The notes under the pieces were generated by a model. It had not been told where the DNA came from. It saw only the letters and a program-made list of their open reading frames with translations, and did not search any database. The position numbers and the translations under genes are program-made. From Trueperaceae bacterium (lineage in GTDB: Bacteria; Deinococcota; Deinococci; Deinococcales; Trueperaceae), in the NCBI GenBank assembly GCA_036381595.1, contig DASVCN010000022.1, forward strand, positions 1-43,575: DNA of 43,575 nucleotides, written 5' to 3'. Of this stretch, positions 24,601 to 32,797 are shown piece by piece; the stretch's first letter is position 1, and every line of letters starts with the position of its first letter.

Positions 24601-25596
24601 ATGCCGCTGTTCCGCAAAGACCCGTTCGGCAAAGCCTGGGTGCTCATCTCCCCCGAGAGGGGGTTGCAGTCGTCGGACTTCGGTAGCGTGGAGCAGGCGG
24701 AGGAGATCTCACCCCTGTCCCCCGGCGCCGACCGCGGGCTGCGTGAGATACACGCCCTGCGCCCCAGCGCAGCCAGGGCCGGAGGACCGGACTGGCGGGT
24801 GCGGGTAGTCGAGCACCCGTCGCCGCTGGTACAGGACAGGCCAACGCGCTTCTCCGGTTCAGCCCCTTTCGAGCACGGTGCGAGCCGTGGGTTCCAGGAG
24901 ATCATCGTCGAGCACCCCGATGCACGTCAGCGCCTGGAAACGATGCCGCGCGAGCACCTGGTCGACGTGCTCAGGGTTTACCGCGATCGCCTCGCTCTGC
25001 TGGCGGCCAAGGAGGGCATCAGCCACGTCCAACTGAGCCGCAGCGTTGGTAAGCCGGCTGGGGCCCTCTTCGAGCACGCCTACGCCCAGGTCCTTGCCGT
25101 GCCCGTCACCAACCGCTGGTTGGAGGAGGAGGTGAGCGCCTCGCGCTCCCACTTCGATTCGAGCGGTCGCTGCCTCTTCTGCGAGGTGCTCGAGCTGGAG
25201 CTGGAGCAGCGCGATCGGCTGATCACCTACAACAGCCACTTCGCCGCCATCTGCCCGTACGCCTCGAAGTTCCCGTTCGAAACGTGGATCATGCCCAGGC
25301 GCCATTCGGGTACGTTCACCGATGAACCGGGCAATCTCCTGCCGGCCTTGGCGGACATCCTGCAGGCGGTACTGAAGAGCATCAACGCGGCGCTCGACGA
25401 CCCTCCATACAACCTCGTACTGCACACCCTCCCCGGCGACGACGAGGCCTTCCACTGGCATATCGAAGTGCTTCCCAAACTCACCTACCAGTCGGGTTTC
25501 GATTGGGGCAGCGGCTTCTACGTGAACCCGACGCCGCCGGAGGACGCTGCCCGTTTCCTACGCGAAGCGCTCGCCATCCAGGAGGTCTCGCAGTGA
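24601..25596 (+). CDS. GalT-family nucleotidyltransferase homologue lacking catalytic His
   Basis: A 331-residue protein with the galactose-1-phosphate uridylyltransferase layout: RKDPFGKAWVLISPERG start, RVVEHPSPL, GFQEIIVEHPDA, the second-domain RCLFCEV zinc pair, FPFETWIMPRRH, and FHWHIEVLPK with His285/His287. Two key sites have changed. The active-site HPH(S/G)Q motif reads HAYAQ, so the nucleophilic His is Tyr161, and the N-terminal zinc CPFCPGNE motif reads SPLSPGAD, both Cys being Ser. Family enzymes form a uridylyl-histidine, which this one cannot. It may have a changed phosphorylase or transferase activity, or be non-catalytic. No other Leloir gene is nearby. It is followed directly by the FtsB-like gene. 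Confidence 0.8.
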   Translation: MPLFRKDPFGKAWVLISPERGLQSSDFGSVEQAEEISPLSPGADRGLREIHALRPSAARAGGPDWRVRVVEHPSPLVQDRPTRFSGSAPFEHGASRGFQEIIVEHPDARQRLETMPREHLVDVLRVYRDRLALLAAKEGISHVQLSRSVGKPAGALFEHAYAQVLAVPVTNRWLEEEVSASRSHFDSSGRCLFCEVLELELEQRDRLITYNSHFAAICPYASKFPFETWIMPRRHSGTFTDEPGNLLPALADILQAVLKSINAALDDPPYNLVLHTLPGDDEAFHWHIEVLPKLTYQSGFDWGSGFYVNPTPPEDAARFLREALAIQEVSQ

Positions 25597-25615
25597 GGAT
25601 CGCGCGGCTGGGTGG

Positions 25616-26029
25616 ATGGTCGCGGTGAGCGTGCGGACCAGCGGCACGAGACGGCGCGACTCGGCCGCGGCGCCGCCGACCGCGAGCAGGAGCGCGGCGC
25701 CGGGTACTGCGAGCAGGGCCGCGGCGCCGGGTACCGCGAGCAGGAGCGCGGCGCCGGCCCGCGGCGCTCGCTGGCTGCTCCTCGTGCTCGTGGCCTTCGG
25801 AAGTATGCACCTGCTGTTCATGCTCGGAGTGGAGGGGATCCGCTACTTCCGGGCCCAGATGTCGATCGAGAGGCTCGAGCGCGAGGTGGCCGACCTGGAG
25901 TCCGAGGCCCGGGCGCTCCAGGCCGTGATCGAGCATGGCGACGATCAGAGGTACCGCGAGCAGCTCGCCCGCCGGCTGGGCTACATGTATCCGGATGAGG
26001 CGAGGATAGTCACCAGCGAACCCCGCTGA
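25616..26029 (+). CDS. FtsB/DivIC-like septum protein with N-terminal repeats
   Basis: A 137-residue bitopic protein. Residues 1-50 are a basic, Ala/Pro/Ser/Arg-rich cytoplasmic tail containing three 9-residue repeats. One membrane span (about 52-72) follows. A coiled coil (80-112: IERLEREVADLESEARALQ) and a short end containing ARRLGYMYPDEARIV, the usual LGYVRPGE position of FtsB/DivIC, complete it. It probably joins the FtsL-FtsB-FtsQ division complex. Start is ATG 25616 or GTG 25625. The galT-like stop overlaps a GTG that opens an 11-codon frame ending in GTGA at 25625, so ribosomes could hand over between the two genes. Confidence 0.72.
   Translation: MVAVSVRTSGTRRRDSAAAPPTASRSAAPGTASRAAAPGTASRSAAPARGARWLLLVLVAFGSMHLLFMLGVEGIRYFRAQMSIERLEREVADLESEARALQAVIEHGDDQRYREQLARRLGYMYPDEARIVTSEPR
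25667..25756 (+). repeat. Three 27-bp in-frame tandem repeats
   Basis: Units at 25667-25693, 25694-25720 and 25721-25747, plus nine bases of a fourth, encode AAP(P/G)TASR(S/A). Units 2 and 3 differ at three bases. The GC-rich repeat lies inside the cytoplasmic tail of the FtsB-like protein and could vary in copy number without shifting the frame. Confidence 0.85.
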
Positions 26030-26110
26030 CAGCCACCAGGAGGAGGAGGTCGTCGTTGACGGCGGAAAGCGCCGGCAGCACGTTATCCTGTCGGGCGAAA
26101 GGCGGACCTT

Positions 26111-27676
26111 GTGGCGGACGACACGCTTGCGTGGATGAACGAGCTCACGGCCGAGATGGAGGAGCGCCGCAAGCGCGTGGAGCGCGGCGGTGGGCCCGAG
26201 AAGGCCAGCAGGCAGCACGAGGCGGGCAAGATGACCGCTCGCGAGCGGTTGGAGGCGCTACTCGACGAGGGGACCTTCGTCGAGCTGGGCGTATTCGTGC
26301 GCCATCTGGGCGGTGAGATGATGCAGGGGGTGGACGCGCCTGGTGAAGGCGTGGTCACAGGTTACGGCGAGATCGACGGCCGTACGGTGTTCGTCTTCTC
26401 CCAGGACTTCACCGTGCTGGGCGGCTCGCTCGGCAAGATGCACGCCCAGAAGATCGCCAAGGTCATGGACCTGGCTGCTCACACCGGAGCACCGATAATC
26501 GGACTCAACGACTCGGCGGGCGCCCGGATCCACGAGGGGGTCGACTCCCTCTCGGGCTACGGCGAGGTCTTCTACCGCAACGCCATCTATTCCGGGGTAG
26601 TGCCGCAGATCTCGGCGATCCTCGGACCCTGCGCGGGTGGTGCCGTCTACAGCCCGGCACTCACCGACTTCGTGCTGATGGCGCGCGGTTCCTCCTATAT
26701 GTTCATAACCGGACCTGAAGTCATCAAGCAGGTGACCAAGGAGGAGGTGACGTTCGAGGAGCTCGGCGGGGCAGACGTGCACAGCCGGAAGTCGGGCGTG
26801 GCTCACCTCGAGGGGGAGGACGACGCCGAGGTGCTGCAGATGGTAAGGCAGCTGCTCGCCTACCTGCCTCAGTCTGCCTGGGAGAAGCCGGCGCGGATAG
26901 AGAACGGCGACCCGATCGACCGGGAGACGCCGGAGTTGCTCGAGGTGGTGCACCCCGATCAGCGTCGGCCCTACCCGATGCACGACGTCATAGGCGCACT
27001 GGTGGACGACCACGAGTTCATGGAGGTCCAGCCCGAGTTCGCCAAGAACATCGTCGTGGGTTTCGCCCGCTTGGGCGGTGATTCGGTGGGGATAGTCGCG
27101 AACAACCCGCGACACCTCGCGGGCACGCTCACCATCGACGCCTCCGACAAGGCGGCGCGTTTCATCCGCACCTGCGACTGCTTCAACATCCCGATACTGA
27201 CCTTCGTCGACGTAACCGGTTTCCTTCCCGGCGTGGCTCAGGAGCACGGGGGGATCATCAGGCATGGAGCCAAGATGCTCTACTCCTACGCCGAGGCGAC
27301 CGTGCCCAAGATCACCCTCATCACCCGGAAGAGTTACGGTGGCGCCTACCTGGCGATGAACTCGCGCGACATGGGGGCAGACGTCGTGCTCGCCTGGCCC
27401 ACCTCGGCCGTGGCGGTGATGGGCGCCGAAGGCGCCGCGAGCATCATCTACAGGCGGGAGATATCTTCGGCCGCCGACCCCGAGGCGGCGAGGGCCGAGC
27501 GGATCGCCGAGTACCGGAAGCGCTTCGACAACCCCTACTGGGCAGCGGGGCGAGGTTACATCGACGACGTGATCGATCCCAAGAGCACGCGGGTGCAGCT
27601 GGTGCGGCACCTGCGGATGCTGCAGGAGAAGAAGATCGAGCGGCCCTTCAAGAAGCACGGGAACATCCCGCTGTAG
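26111..27676 (+). CDS. pccB: Propionyl-CoA carboxylase beta subunit (carboxyltransferase)
   Basis: A 521-residue carboxyltransferase of the acyl-CoA carboxylase family. It transfers CO2 from biotin to propionyl-CoA, and possibly acetyl- or other short acyl-CoAs, giving methylmalonyl-CoA. N- and C-terminal crotonase-like halves are visible: FTVLGGSLGKMHAQKI, NDSAGARIHEGVDSLSGYGE, GPCAGGAVYSPA and MFITGPEVIK in the first; ANNPRHLAGTLTIDASDKAARFIR, FVDVTGFLPG, EHGGIIRHGAKML and SYGGAYLAMNS in the second. Length is normal. The GTG at 26111 starts MADDTLAWM. The biotin carboxylase/carrier subunit is not in the window. Convergent with the DUF899 gene. Confidence 0.93.
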   Translation: MADDTLAWMNELTAEMEERRKRVERGGGPEKASRQHEAGKMTARERLEALLDEGTFVELGVFVRHLGGEMMQGVDAPGEGVVTGYGEIDGRTVFVFSQDFTVLGGSLGKMHAQKIAKVMDLAAHTGAPIIGLNDSAGARIHEGVDSLSGYGEVFYRNAIYSGVVPQISAILGPCAGGAVYSPALTDFVLMARGSSYMFITGPEVIKQVTKEEVTFEELGGADVHSRKSGVAHLEGEDDAEVLQMVRQLLAYLPQSAWEKPARIENGDPIDRETPELLEVVHPDQRRPYPMHDVIGALVDDHEFMEVQPEFAKNIVVGFARLGGDSVGIVANNPRHLAGTLTIDASDKAARFIRTCDCFNIPILTFVDVTGFLPGVAQEHGGIIRHGAKMLYSYAEATVPKITLITRKSYGGAYLAMNSRDMGADVVLAWPTSAVAVMGAEGAASIIYRREISSAADPEAARAERIAEYRKRFDNPYWAAGRGYIDDVIDPKSTRVQLVRHLRMLQEKKIERPFKKHGNIPL

Positions 27677-27702
27677 GTTCGTACCCGTTCTGAGCCCAAG
27701 GA

Positions 27703-28440
27703 CTAGCTGTTCCCCCGGCCACCCCTGGATGGAGCGCGAACTCCGTCGTCGTAGCTGTCGTGCCGCCGCCACCATACGTAGGGGTCCCCCTGCGGCCATC
27801 CTCCCGGCGAGTCCTCCCACCGCTCCTGCCTTCCGTAGGGCACGAGGTCGAGCAGGCTGAAGGTCGTGCCTAGCTGCTCCACGCCCCGCGCGCCCGTCTG
27901 GTAGGTGTGGAAGACCCGCTCACCATCACGGATGAAGACGCTCAGGTGATGGTGCTCGCTGTCGCCGACCGTGGCGCTGAAATCGTAGTTGAAGTCGCTG
28001 CCGAAAGAGGAGTACCAGGGGAAGTCCCAGCCCATGCGTTCACGGTAGGCGGCAAGCTTCGCGAACGGTGCCCGCGAGACCAAGGCGAACGACACGTCAC
28101 GGGCGTTCAGGTGGGCCGGATGCCCGACGCCGTCGACGAACCAGGAGCAGCCGTCGCAACCCTCATCCCAGTCGGGATGGAACATGAAGTGGTAGACGAT
28201 CAGCTGGTTCCGGTCGTCGAACAGATCGATGAGCGTCGCCTCGCCGTCGCGCCCTTCGAAGCTGTACTCCTTCTCGACCGCGACCATCGGCAGGCGGCGC
28301 CGCTTGGCGGCGAGGGCGTCGTGCGCTCGCGTAAGCGCCTTCTCCTCGGCGCGGATCCGCTCGTGGGCCGTACGCCACTCTTCACGGCTGACGATGGGGG
28401 GCAGCGCCGCACCCGCCTGAGTCTGATCTTCGGCATCCAT
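27703..28440 (-). CDS. DUF899 thioredoxin-like family protein
   Basis: A 245-residue member of DUF899, a thioredoxin-fold family of unknown function. Characteristic stretches: PPIVSREEWRTAH, LAAKRRRLPMV, LFDDRNQLIVYHFMF, the GCDGCSWFVD segment with two Cys, DVSFALVSRAPFAKL, WYSSFGSDFNYDF and the C-terminal YGRQERWEDSP(G)GWPQ. The start ATG at 28440 is preferred over an upstream frame extension because the family begins here and the promoter at 28489-28516 gives a transcript starting near 28482. It diverges from the hut operon. Confidence 0.88.
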   Translation of the reverse strand: MDAEDQTQAGAALPPIVSREEWRTAHERIRAEEKALTRAHDALAAKRRRLPMVAVEKEYSFEGRDGEATLIDLFDDRNQLIVYHFMFHPDWDEGCDGCSWFVDGVGHPAHLNARDVSFALVSRAPFAKLAAYRERMGWDFPWYSSFGSDFNYDFSATVGDSEHHHLSVFIRDGERVFHTYQTGARGVEQLGTTFSLLDLVPYGRQERWEDSPGGWPQGDPYVWWRRHDSYDDGVRAPSRGGRGNS

Positions 28441-28488
28441 CCCGCTACCTGCCTTTCGCTCGAACCAGATGTTCCGAGTTCCGGAAAG

Positions 28489-28516
28489 TGTATATGCACC
28501 TACCATCCCGGGTCAA
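28489..28516 (-). promoter_or_regulatory. Promoter of DUF899 gene
   Basis: On the minus strand TTGACC (28516-28511), a 16-base spacer and TATACA (28494-28489). An overlapping TACACT gives an 18-base spacer. This rare A/T patch in GC-rich sequence makes the call fairly firm. Confidence 0.6.
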
Positions 28517-28676
28517 GGGGCGGATAGAGCGCACAGCGGATCGCCGGCTCACTCGCTTCGCCTGACATCTGCCGGGAGGACCGGTGTCCCCTCCTCTTCA
28601 GAACGGAGATTCCGAGGCCAAGATGTCGTGCTACCATTTCCCAAGTCGAAAATCACCGGATGAACTGGAGGCACGC

Positions 28677-28730
28677 ATGCGTCAACTCCTGTATCTGGGA
28701 GCGGAACATGCGGCGGGGCGATGGTGGTGA
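28677..28730 (+). CDS. Possible 17-residue leader peptide before hutG
   Basis: An ATG preceded by GGAGG with five-base spacing opens an 18-codon frame (MRQLLYLGAEHAAGRWW) 66 bases before hutG. It is in the right place for a leader peptide of the hut operon. It has one His, two adjacent Trp and no obvious paired hairpins, so attenuation by histidine is not supported. It could be a chance frame. Confidence 0.3.
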   Translation: MRQLLYLGAEHAAGRWW

Positions 28731-28796
28731 GAGGCGCCTCGCCCGAGGTGAGCGTATCGCCATCGAGCTGATGTTCGAGTTTCGTAGGTTGAGGAG

Positions 28797-29861
28797 ATGA
28801 ACCTTCTCCAGGTCACTCCCCCTGCTCCGAACCTCTTCTACCGGCACCGGGACCCGCTCGATCTTCGGCTGGGTTCGGCCGTGGGTCGGTCGGAAGCAAC
28901 CGGCCCTATCGTCATCGACGAGACCATCCGGGAGAGCCGCTCCTACCGGAGCGCCGATTTCGTCATCATCGGCTGTCCCCAGGACGAAGGCGTGCGCCGC
29001 AACGAGGGCAGAGCCGGCGCCGAGGGGGCCCCGGCAGAGATCCGCCGCTACCTGTACCGCCTGGCCCTCGGTCCCCTTGAAGGCCTCTGGAGCAGAAGGC
29101 GCGTGGTCCTCGGTCTCGGAGGCGCCGAAGAACTCGACCTCGCTCGGGCGCCCGTCCTTTTCGACCTGGGAGACACTCTCACCGACGGACCCCTGGAGGA
29201 GATCCATATGCGGCATCGGGCGATAGTAGAGCAGGCGTTGCGGGACGGCAAGACCGTCATCAGCCTGGGCGGAGGCAACGACCTCTCCTATCCCGATGCA
29301 GCGGCCGCCGCGGCGGTATTCCCGGGCCTTCTGGCGTTCAATGTGGATGCGCACCTCGACGTGCGCGACGAGGAGCCGAGGAACAGCGGGACGCCCTATC
29401 GACAGTTGCTGGACCAGGCCTTCATCGAGCCCGAGAACTTCGTCGAACTGGGCTATCAGCCGTTCGCCGTGGCGAAGGCGCACCTGGCCGCTCTGAAGTC
29501 CCGGGGCGTGAGCGCCTACAGCCTCGGAGAAGCGCGCTCTCGTGGGTTCGGAGAGGTAGTCCGAGAGCACCTCCGGAAGTCCGCCGATGCGGTGTTCTGG
29601 GGCATCGACATGGACGTGGTGAGCAGCGCGTTCGCTCCGGGGGTGAGCGCTCCCAATCCCGCGGGCCTCTACCCGGAAGAGCTTCTCGATCTGTCGAGAC
29701 GAGCGGGCCTGGAGTCGCGATCGCGACTCTTCGAAGTTACCGAAGTGAACCCGCGCTTCGACCTCGATGGCCGTACCAGCCGACTCGCGGCGGTAGCGGT
29801 GTACGCCTTCCTGAGCGGGAGGGCGGAGTCGTCGTCGACGAAGGAGGAAACAGATGTGTGA
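28797..29861 (+). CDS. hutG: Formimidoylglutamase (arginase superfamily)
   Basis: A 354-residue ureohydrolase-superfamily protein. From its place in the hut operon it should hydrolyse N-formimino-glutamate to glutamate and formamide. Metal-binding regions: SLGGGNDLSYPD, NVDAHLDVR (three ligands) and GIDMDVVSSAFAPGVSAPNP (two ligands). The first motif normally supplies a His (GGGH or GGDH), but here it reads Asn161-Asp162, so the dimanganese site may be altered. The ATG at 28797 directly follows GAGGAG, and a stop codon four codons upstream rules out a longer form. The 3' end overlaps a 26-codon frame that leads into hutU. Confidence 0.85.
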   Translation: MNLLQVTPPAPNLFYRHRDPLDLRLGSAVGRSEATGPIVIDETIRESRSYRSADFVIIGCPQDEGVRRNEGRAGAEGAPAEIRRYLYRLALGPLEGLWSRRRVVLGLGGAEELDLARAPVLFDLGDTLTDGPLEEIHMRHRAIVEQALRDGKTVISLGGGNDLSYPDAAAAAAVFPGLLAFNVDAHLDVRDEEPRNSGTPYRQLLDQAFIEPENFVELGYQPFAVAKAHLAALKSRGVSAYSLGEARSRGFGEVVREHLRKSADAVFWGIDMDVVSSAFAPGVSAPNPAGLYPEELLDLSRRAGLESRSRLFEVTEVNPRFDLDGRTSRLAAVAVYAFLSGRAESSSTKEETDV

Positions 29862-29934
29862 GCCACAACCGAACGGCCTTGAGCCCACGGCAGAACCGAG
29901 GGTCTTGCGCTACGGAGACCGGAGGCGCGAGTGA
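29854..29934 (+). CDS. Candidate 26-residue peptide between hutG and hutU
   Basis: ATG 29854 is preceded by AAGGAGG with a six-base spacer, one of the best ribosome sites in the window, and lies inside the end of hutG (8-base overlap). The frame ([26 protein letters not shown]) fills the 69-base gap and its TGA overlaps the hutU GTG in a GTGA, the junction used elsewhere in the operon. It may be a genuine micro-protein or a coupling cistron that carries ribosomes to hutU. The peptide is charged and Pro/Glu/Arg-rich, with one Cys. I recognise no family. Confidence 0.5.
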   Translation: MCEPQPNGLEPTAEPRVLRYGDRRRE

Positions 29935-31601
29935 GCGCGCCGGCGGTACGGCCGCCCCGCGGCAATCAGCGCAAGGCCAAGGGCTGGATCCAGGAGGCCG
30001 CCAAGCGGATGCTCATGAACAACCTCGACCCGGAGGTTGCCGAGAAGCCCGAGGAACTGATCGTCTACGGTGGACGCGGCAAGGCGGCGCGCACGTGGGA
30101 GGACTTCCATCGTATCGTGGAAACGCTCGATCGTCTTGAGAACGACGAAACGCTGCTGGTGCAGTCGGGAAGACCGGTAGGAGTATTCCGGACCTTCCCC
30201 GAGTCTCCGCGGGTGATCATCGCGAACAGCAATCTGGTGCCCAAATGGGCGTCGTGGGAGGAGTTCGACCGCCTCGACGAGCTGGGACTGATGATGTATG
30301 GCCAGATGACCGCAGGTTCGTGGATCTACATCGGTACCCAGGGGATCCTACAGGGCACGTTCGAGACGTTCGCGGCGGCCGCGCGCAAGCATTTCGACGG
30401 AAGCCTGAGAGGCACCATCACACTTACCGCGGGCCTGGGAGGGATGGGCGGAGCCCAGCCCCTCGCCGTCACCCTGAACGGGGGCGTCGTCATCGTGGTC
30501 GAGGTCGACAGAGAGCGGATCGAGCGACGCATCGGGACGCGCTATCTGGACGAGTGGACGGTCAGCCACGACGACGCGCTGGATCGCGCCGAGCGGGCCA
30601 GGCGCGAGGGCCGGGCACTGTCGATCGGGCTCCAGGGGAACGCCGCGGAAGTCTTGCCGGAACTCGTGCGCCGTGGCTTCACCCCCGACCTGGTCACGGA
30701 CCAGACGAGCGCGCACGATCCGATGTACGGCTACGTGCCGCCACTGCGGGAAGACGAGGATCCATCGGAAGCGCGCAGGTCCGAACCCGAGGAGTACCGG
30801 CTCAGGGTGCTCGAGGCGATCGCGCGTCATTGCCGCGCGATCGTCGAGATGCAGAGCGCCGGGGCGGTCGCCTTCGACTACGGCAACAACCTCCGCGCCT
30901 TCGCCAAGGAGGGCGGTTTCGCCGACGCCTTCACCTATCCCGGCTTCGTCCCCGCCTTCATCCGCGACCAGTTCGCCGAGGGCAGAGGACCCTTCCGCTG
31001 GGTCGCCCTCTCAGGCGACCCGGAGGACATCCATGCCACCGACCGGGCCCTGCTCGAGCTCTTTCCCGAAGACGACGGGCTGCGGCGCTGGCTCACCGAG
31101 GGAACCAGCAAGTTCGCGTATCAGGGGCTGCCGGCTCGCATCTGCTGGCTCGGTTACAGGGAGCGCGACCGGGCGGGATTGCGCTTCAATGAGATGGTGG
31201 CGGCGGGCCAACTGAAGGCTCCGGTGGTGATAGGCCGCGACCACCTCGACGCCGGTTCGGTCGCCAGCCCCTACCGGGAGACCGAGGCGATGAAGGATAC
31301 GAGCGACGCCGTCGCCGACTGGCCGCTGTTGAACTTCGCACTCAACGCTGTTTCCGGAGCCGGCTGGGTCAGCTTCCATCATGGCGGCGGAGTGGGCATG
31401 GGCTACAGCATGCACGCCGGCCAGGTCTCGGTCGCCGACGGCAGCACCGAAGCCGCCGAACGACTCGCCAGGGTGCTGGTCAACGATCCCGGCAGCGGGG
31501 TTATGCGGCATGCCGAGGCCGGCTACGAGAAGGCGCAGAGAGTCGCCCGTGAACGGGGCCTCGACCTGCCGAGCCAGGACCTCACTTCCGGCCGCGGATG
31601 A
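29931..31601 (+). CDS. hutU: Urocanate hydratase
   Basis: A 556-residue NAD+-dependent enzyme that hydrates urocanate to imidazolonepropionate, the second step of histidine breakdown. Sequence follows the family from end to end: [46 protein letters not shown] region, [31 protein letters not shown] for NAD binding, [45 protein letters not shown] and [11 protein letters not shown]. Starts at the GTG at 29931 in a GTGA overlap and is followed by hutI with another four-base overlap. Confidence 0.97.
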   Translation: MSAPAVRPPRGNQRKAKGWIQEAAKRMLMNNLDPEVAEKPEELIVYGGRGKAARTWEDFHRIVETLDRLENDETLLVQSGRPVGVFRTFPESPRVIIANSNLVPKWASWEEFDRLDELGLMMYGQMTAGSWIYIGTQGILQGTFETFAAAARKHFDGSLRGTITLTAGLGGMGGAQPLAVTLNGGVVIVVEVDRERIERRIGTRYLDEWTVSHDDALDRAERARREGRALSIGLQGNAAEVLPELVRRGFTPDLVTDQTSAHDPMYGYVPPLREDEDPSEARRSEPEEYRLRVLEAIARHCRAIVEMQSAGAVAFDYGNNLRAFAKEGGFADAFTYPGFVPAFIRDQFAEGRGPFRWVALSGDPEDIHATDRALLELFPEDDGLRRWLTEGTSKFAYQGLPARICWLGYRERDRAGLRFNEMVAAGQLKAPVVIGRDHLDAGSVASPYRETEAMKDTSDAVADWPLLNFALNAVSGAGWVSFHHGGGVGMGYSMHAGQVSVADGSTEAAERLARVLVNDPGSGVMRHAEAGYEKAQRVARERGLDLPSQDLTSGRG

Positions 31602-32797
31602 TGCGGCGGCTTTTCCGGGGGATCAGCGAGCTCTACACCCCATTCACGAGAGTGGAGGACGCTGTCCTTGCGGTCGAGGATGGGACGGTGGCGTTCGTCG
31701 GGCCCGCCCGCGAACTTCCCGGAACCTTCTGGGACTGGCCGGCGACGGACATCGGTGGGCACGGCGTACTGCCCGGACTCGTCGACAGCCACACCCATCT
31801 CGTGTGGGCGGGCGACCGCCTGGCCGAGTACCACCTGCGGGCGCGCGGGGCCGCCTACGAGGAGATCCTCCAGGCGGGCGGTGGCATCTACAACACCGTA
31901 CGAGCCACCACGACCGCTTCCGAAGAGGAGCTTCTAGGCCTCGCCCGGGAGCGGGCTCATACCTTCCTCCAGGGCGGCGTCACCGCCCTCGAGGTGAAGA
32001 GCGGTTACGGACTCGAGTTCGAGCAGGAGCTCAAGATGCTGCGCGTGGTGAACCGGCTCGCTGCCGAACTCCCGCAGCACGTCGTACCCACGCTCCTCGC
32101 CCATGTGATCCCGCGCGACCGCGACAGGAACGAGTACGTTGCCGCCTTCACCCGGGAACTCATACCCGAGGTGGCGAGGTCCGGCCTCGCCAGGGCCGTG
32201 GACGTCTTCTGCGACGCAGGCGCCTACACCCTCGACGAGACCCGGCTGATCTTCGAAGCCGCCCGGGCGCACGGTCTGGGCGTCAAGGCGCACGCCGAGC
32301 AGCTGACCCGAACCGGCGCAACCGCTCTCGTCGCCGAGTTCGAAGGCCTCTCGGCAGACCATCTCGAGCAGACCACCGAGGAGGATTGGCGGGCCCTGGC
32401 TGCCGCCGGCAGCGTAGCGACCCTCCTGCCCGGTGCGACCGTCTTGCTCAGGAAGCCGTTCCCTAGCGCGCGGGCGATGTGGGACGCCGGCGTCAAGGTG
32501 GCGGTGGCAACCGACCACAACCCAGGCTCGAGTCCCTTCTACAGCCTCTTCCTGGCCATGCAGCTGGCGATCGCCCTGGGAGATCTGACCGTCGAGGAGG
32601 CCCTCGTCGCAGGCACCGCTCACACGGCTGACGCGCTCGACCTGCCGGCCCTCGGCCGCCTGGAGAAGGGATCGGCTGCGGACTTCATAGTCACCTCCAC
32701 CGCGCATGCGACCTCGCCGCTCTATACGTGGGGAACGACCGGGCTGGAGAGGGTCTACACCGGCGGCGAGGAAGTCTGGCCGTACGATAAGTCGTGA
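31598..32797 (+). CDS. hutI: Imidazolonepropionase
   Basis: A 399-residue amidohydrolase-superfamily enzyme opening the imidazolone ring to N-formimino-glutamate. The metal site is visible as [12 protein letters not shown] (HxH), VKAHAEQL and [10 protein letters not shown] (Asp), and KSGYGL is the conserved strand of HutI. Start is ATG 31598, inside the hutU stop (ATGATG), so coupled; ATG 31601 is an equivalent choice. It overlaps hutH by four bases. Confidence 0.96.
   Translation: MMRRLFRGISELYTPFTRVEDAVLAVEDGTVAFVGPARELPGTFWDWPATDIGGHGVLPGLVDSHTHLVWAGDRLAEYHLRARGAAYEEILQAGGGIYNTVRATTTASEEELLGLARERAHTFLQGGVTALEVKSGYGLEFEQELKMLRVVNRLAAELPQHVVPTLLAHVIPRDRDRNEYVAAFTRELIPEVARSGLARAVDVFCDAGAYTLDETRLIFEAARAHGLGVKAHAEQLTRTGATALVAEFEGLSADHLEQTTEEDWRALAAAGSVATLLPGATVLLRKPFPSARAMWDAGVKVAVATDHNPGSSPFYSLFLAMQLAIALGDLTVEEALVAGTAHTADALDLPALGRLEKGSAADFIVTSTAHATSPLYTWGTTGLERVYTGGEEVWPYDKS

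Noticed and set aside
25593-25627. An 11-codon GTG frame between the GalT-like and FtsB-like genes
   Set aside because: Too short to support as a gene; noted only as a possible ribosome hand-over at the GTGA junctions.
26258-27820. A 520-codon minus-strand open frame opposite pccB
   Set aside because: Composition is His/Val/Arg/Gly-rich as expected for an antisense frame of a high-GC gene; pccB on the plus strand matches its family throughout.
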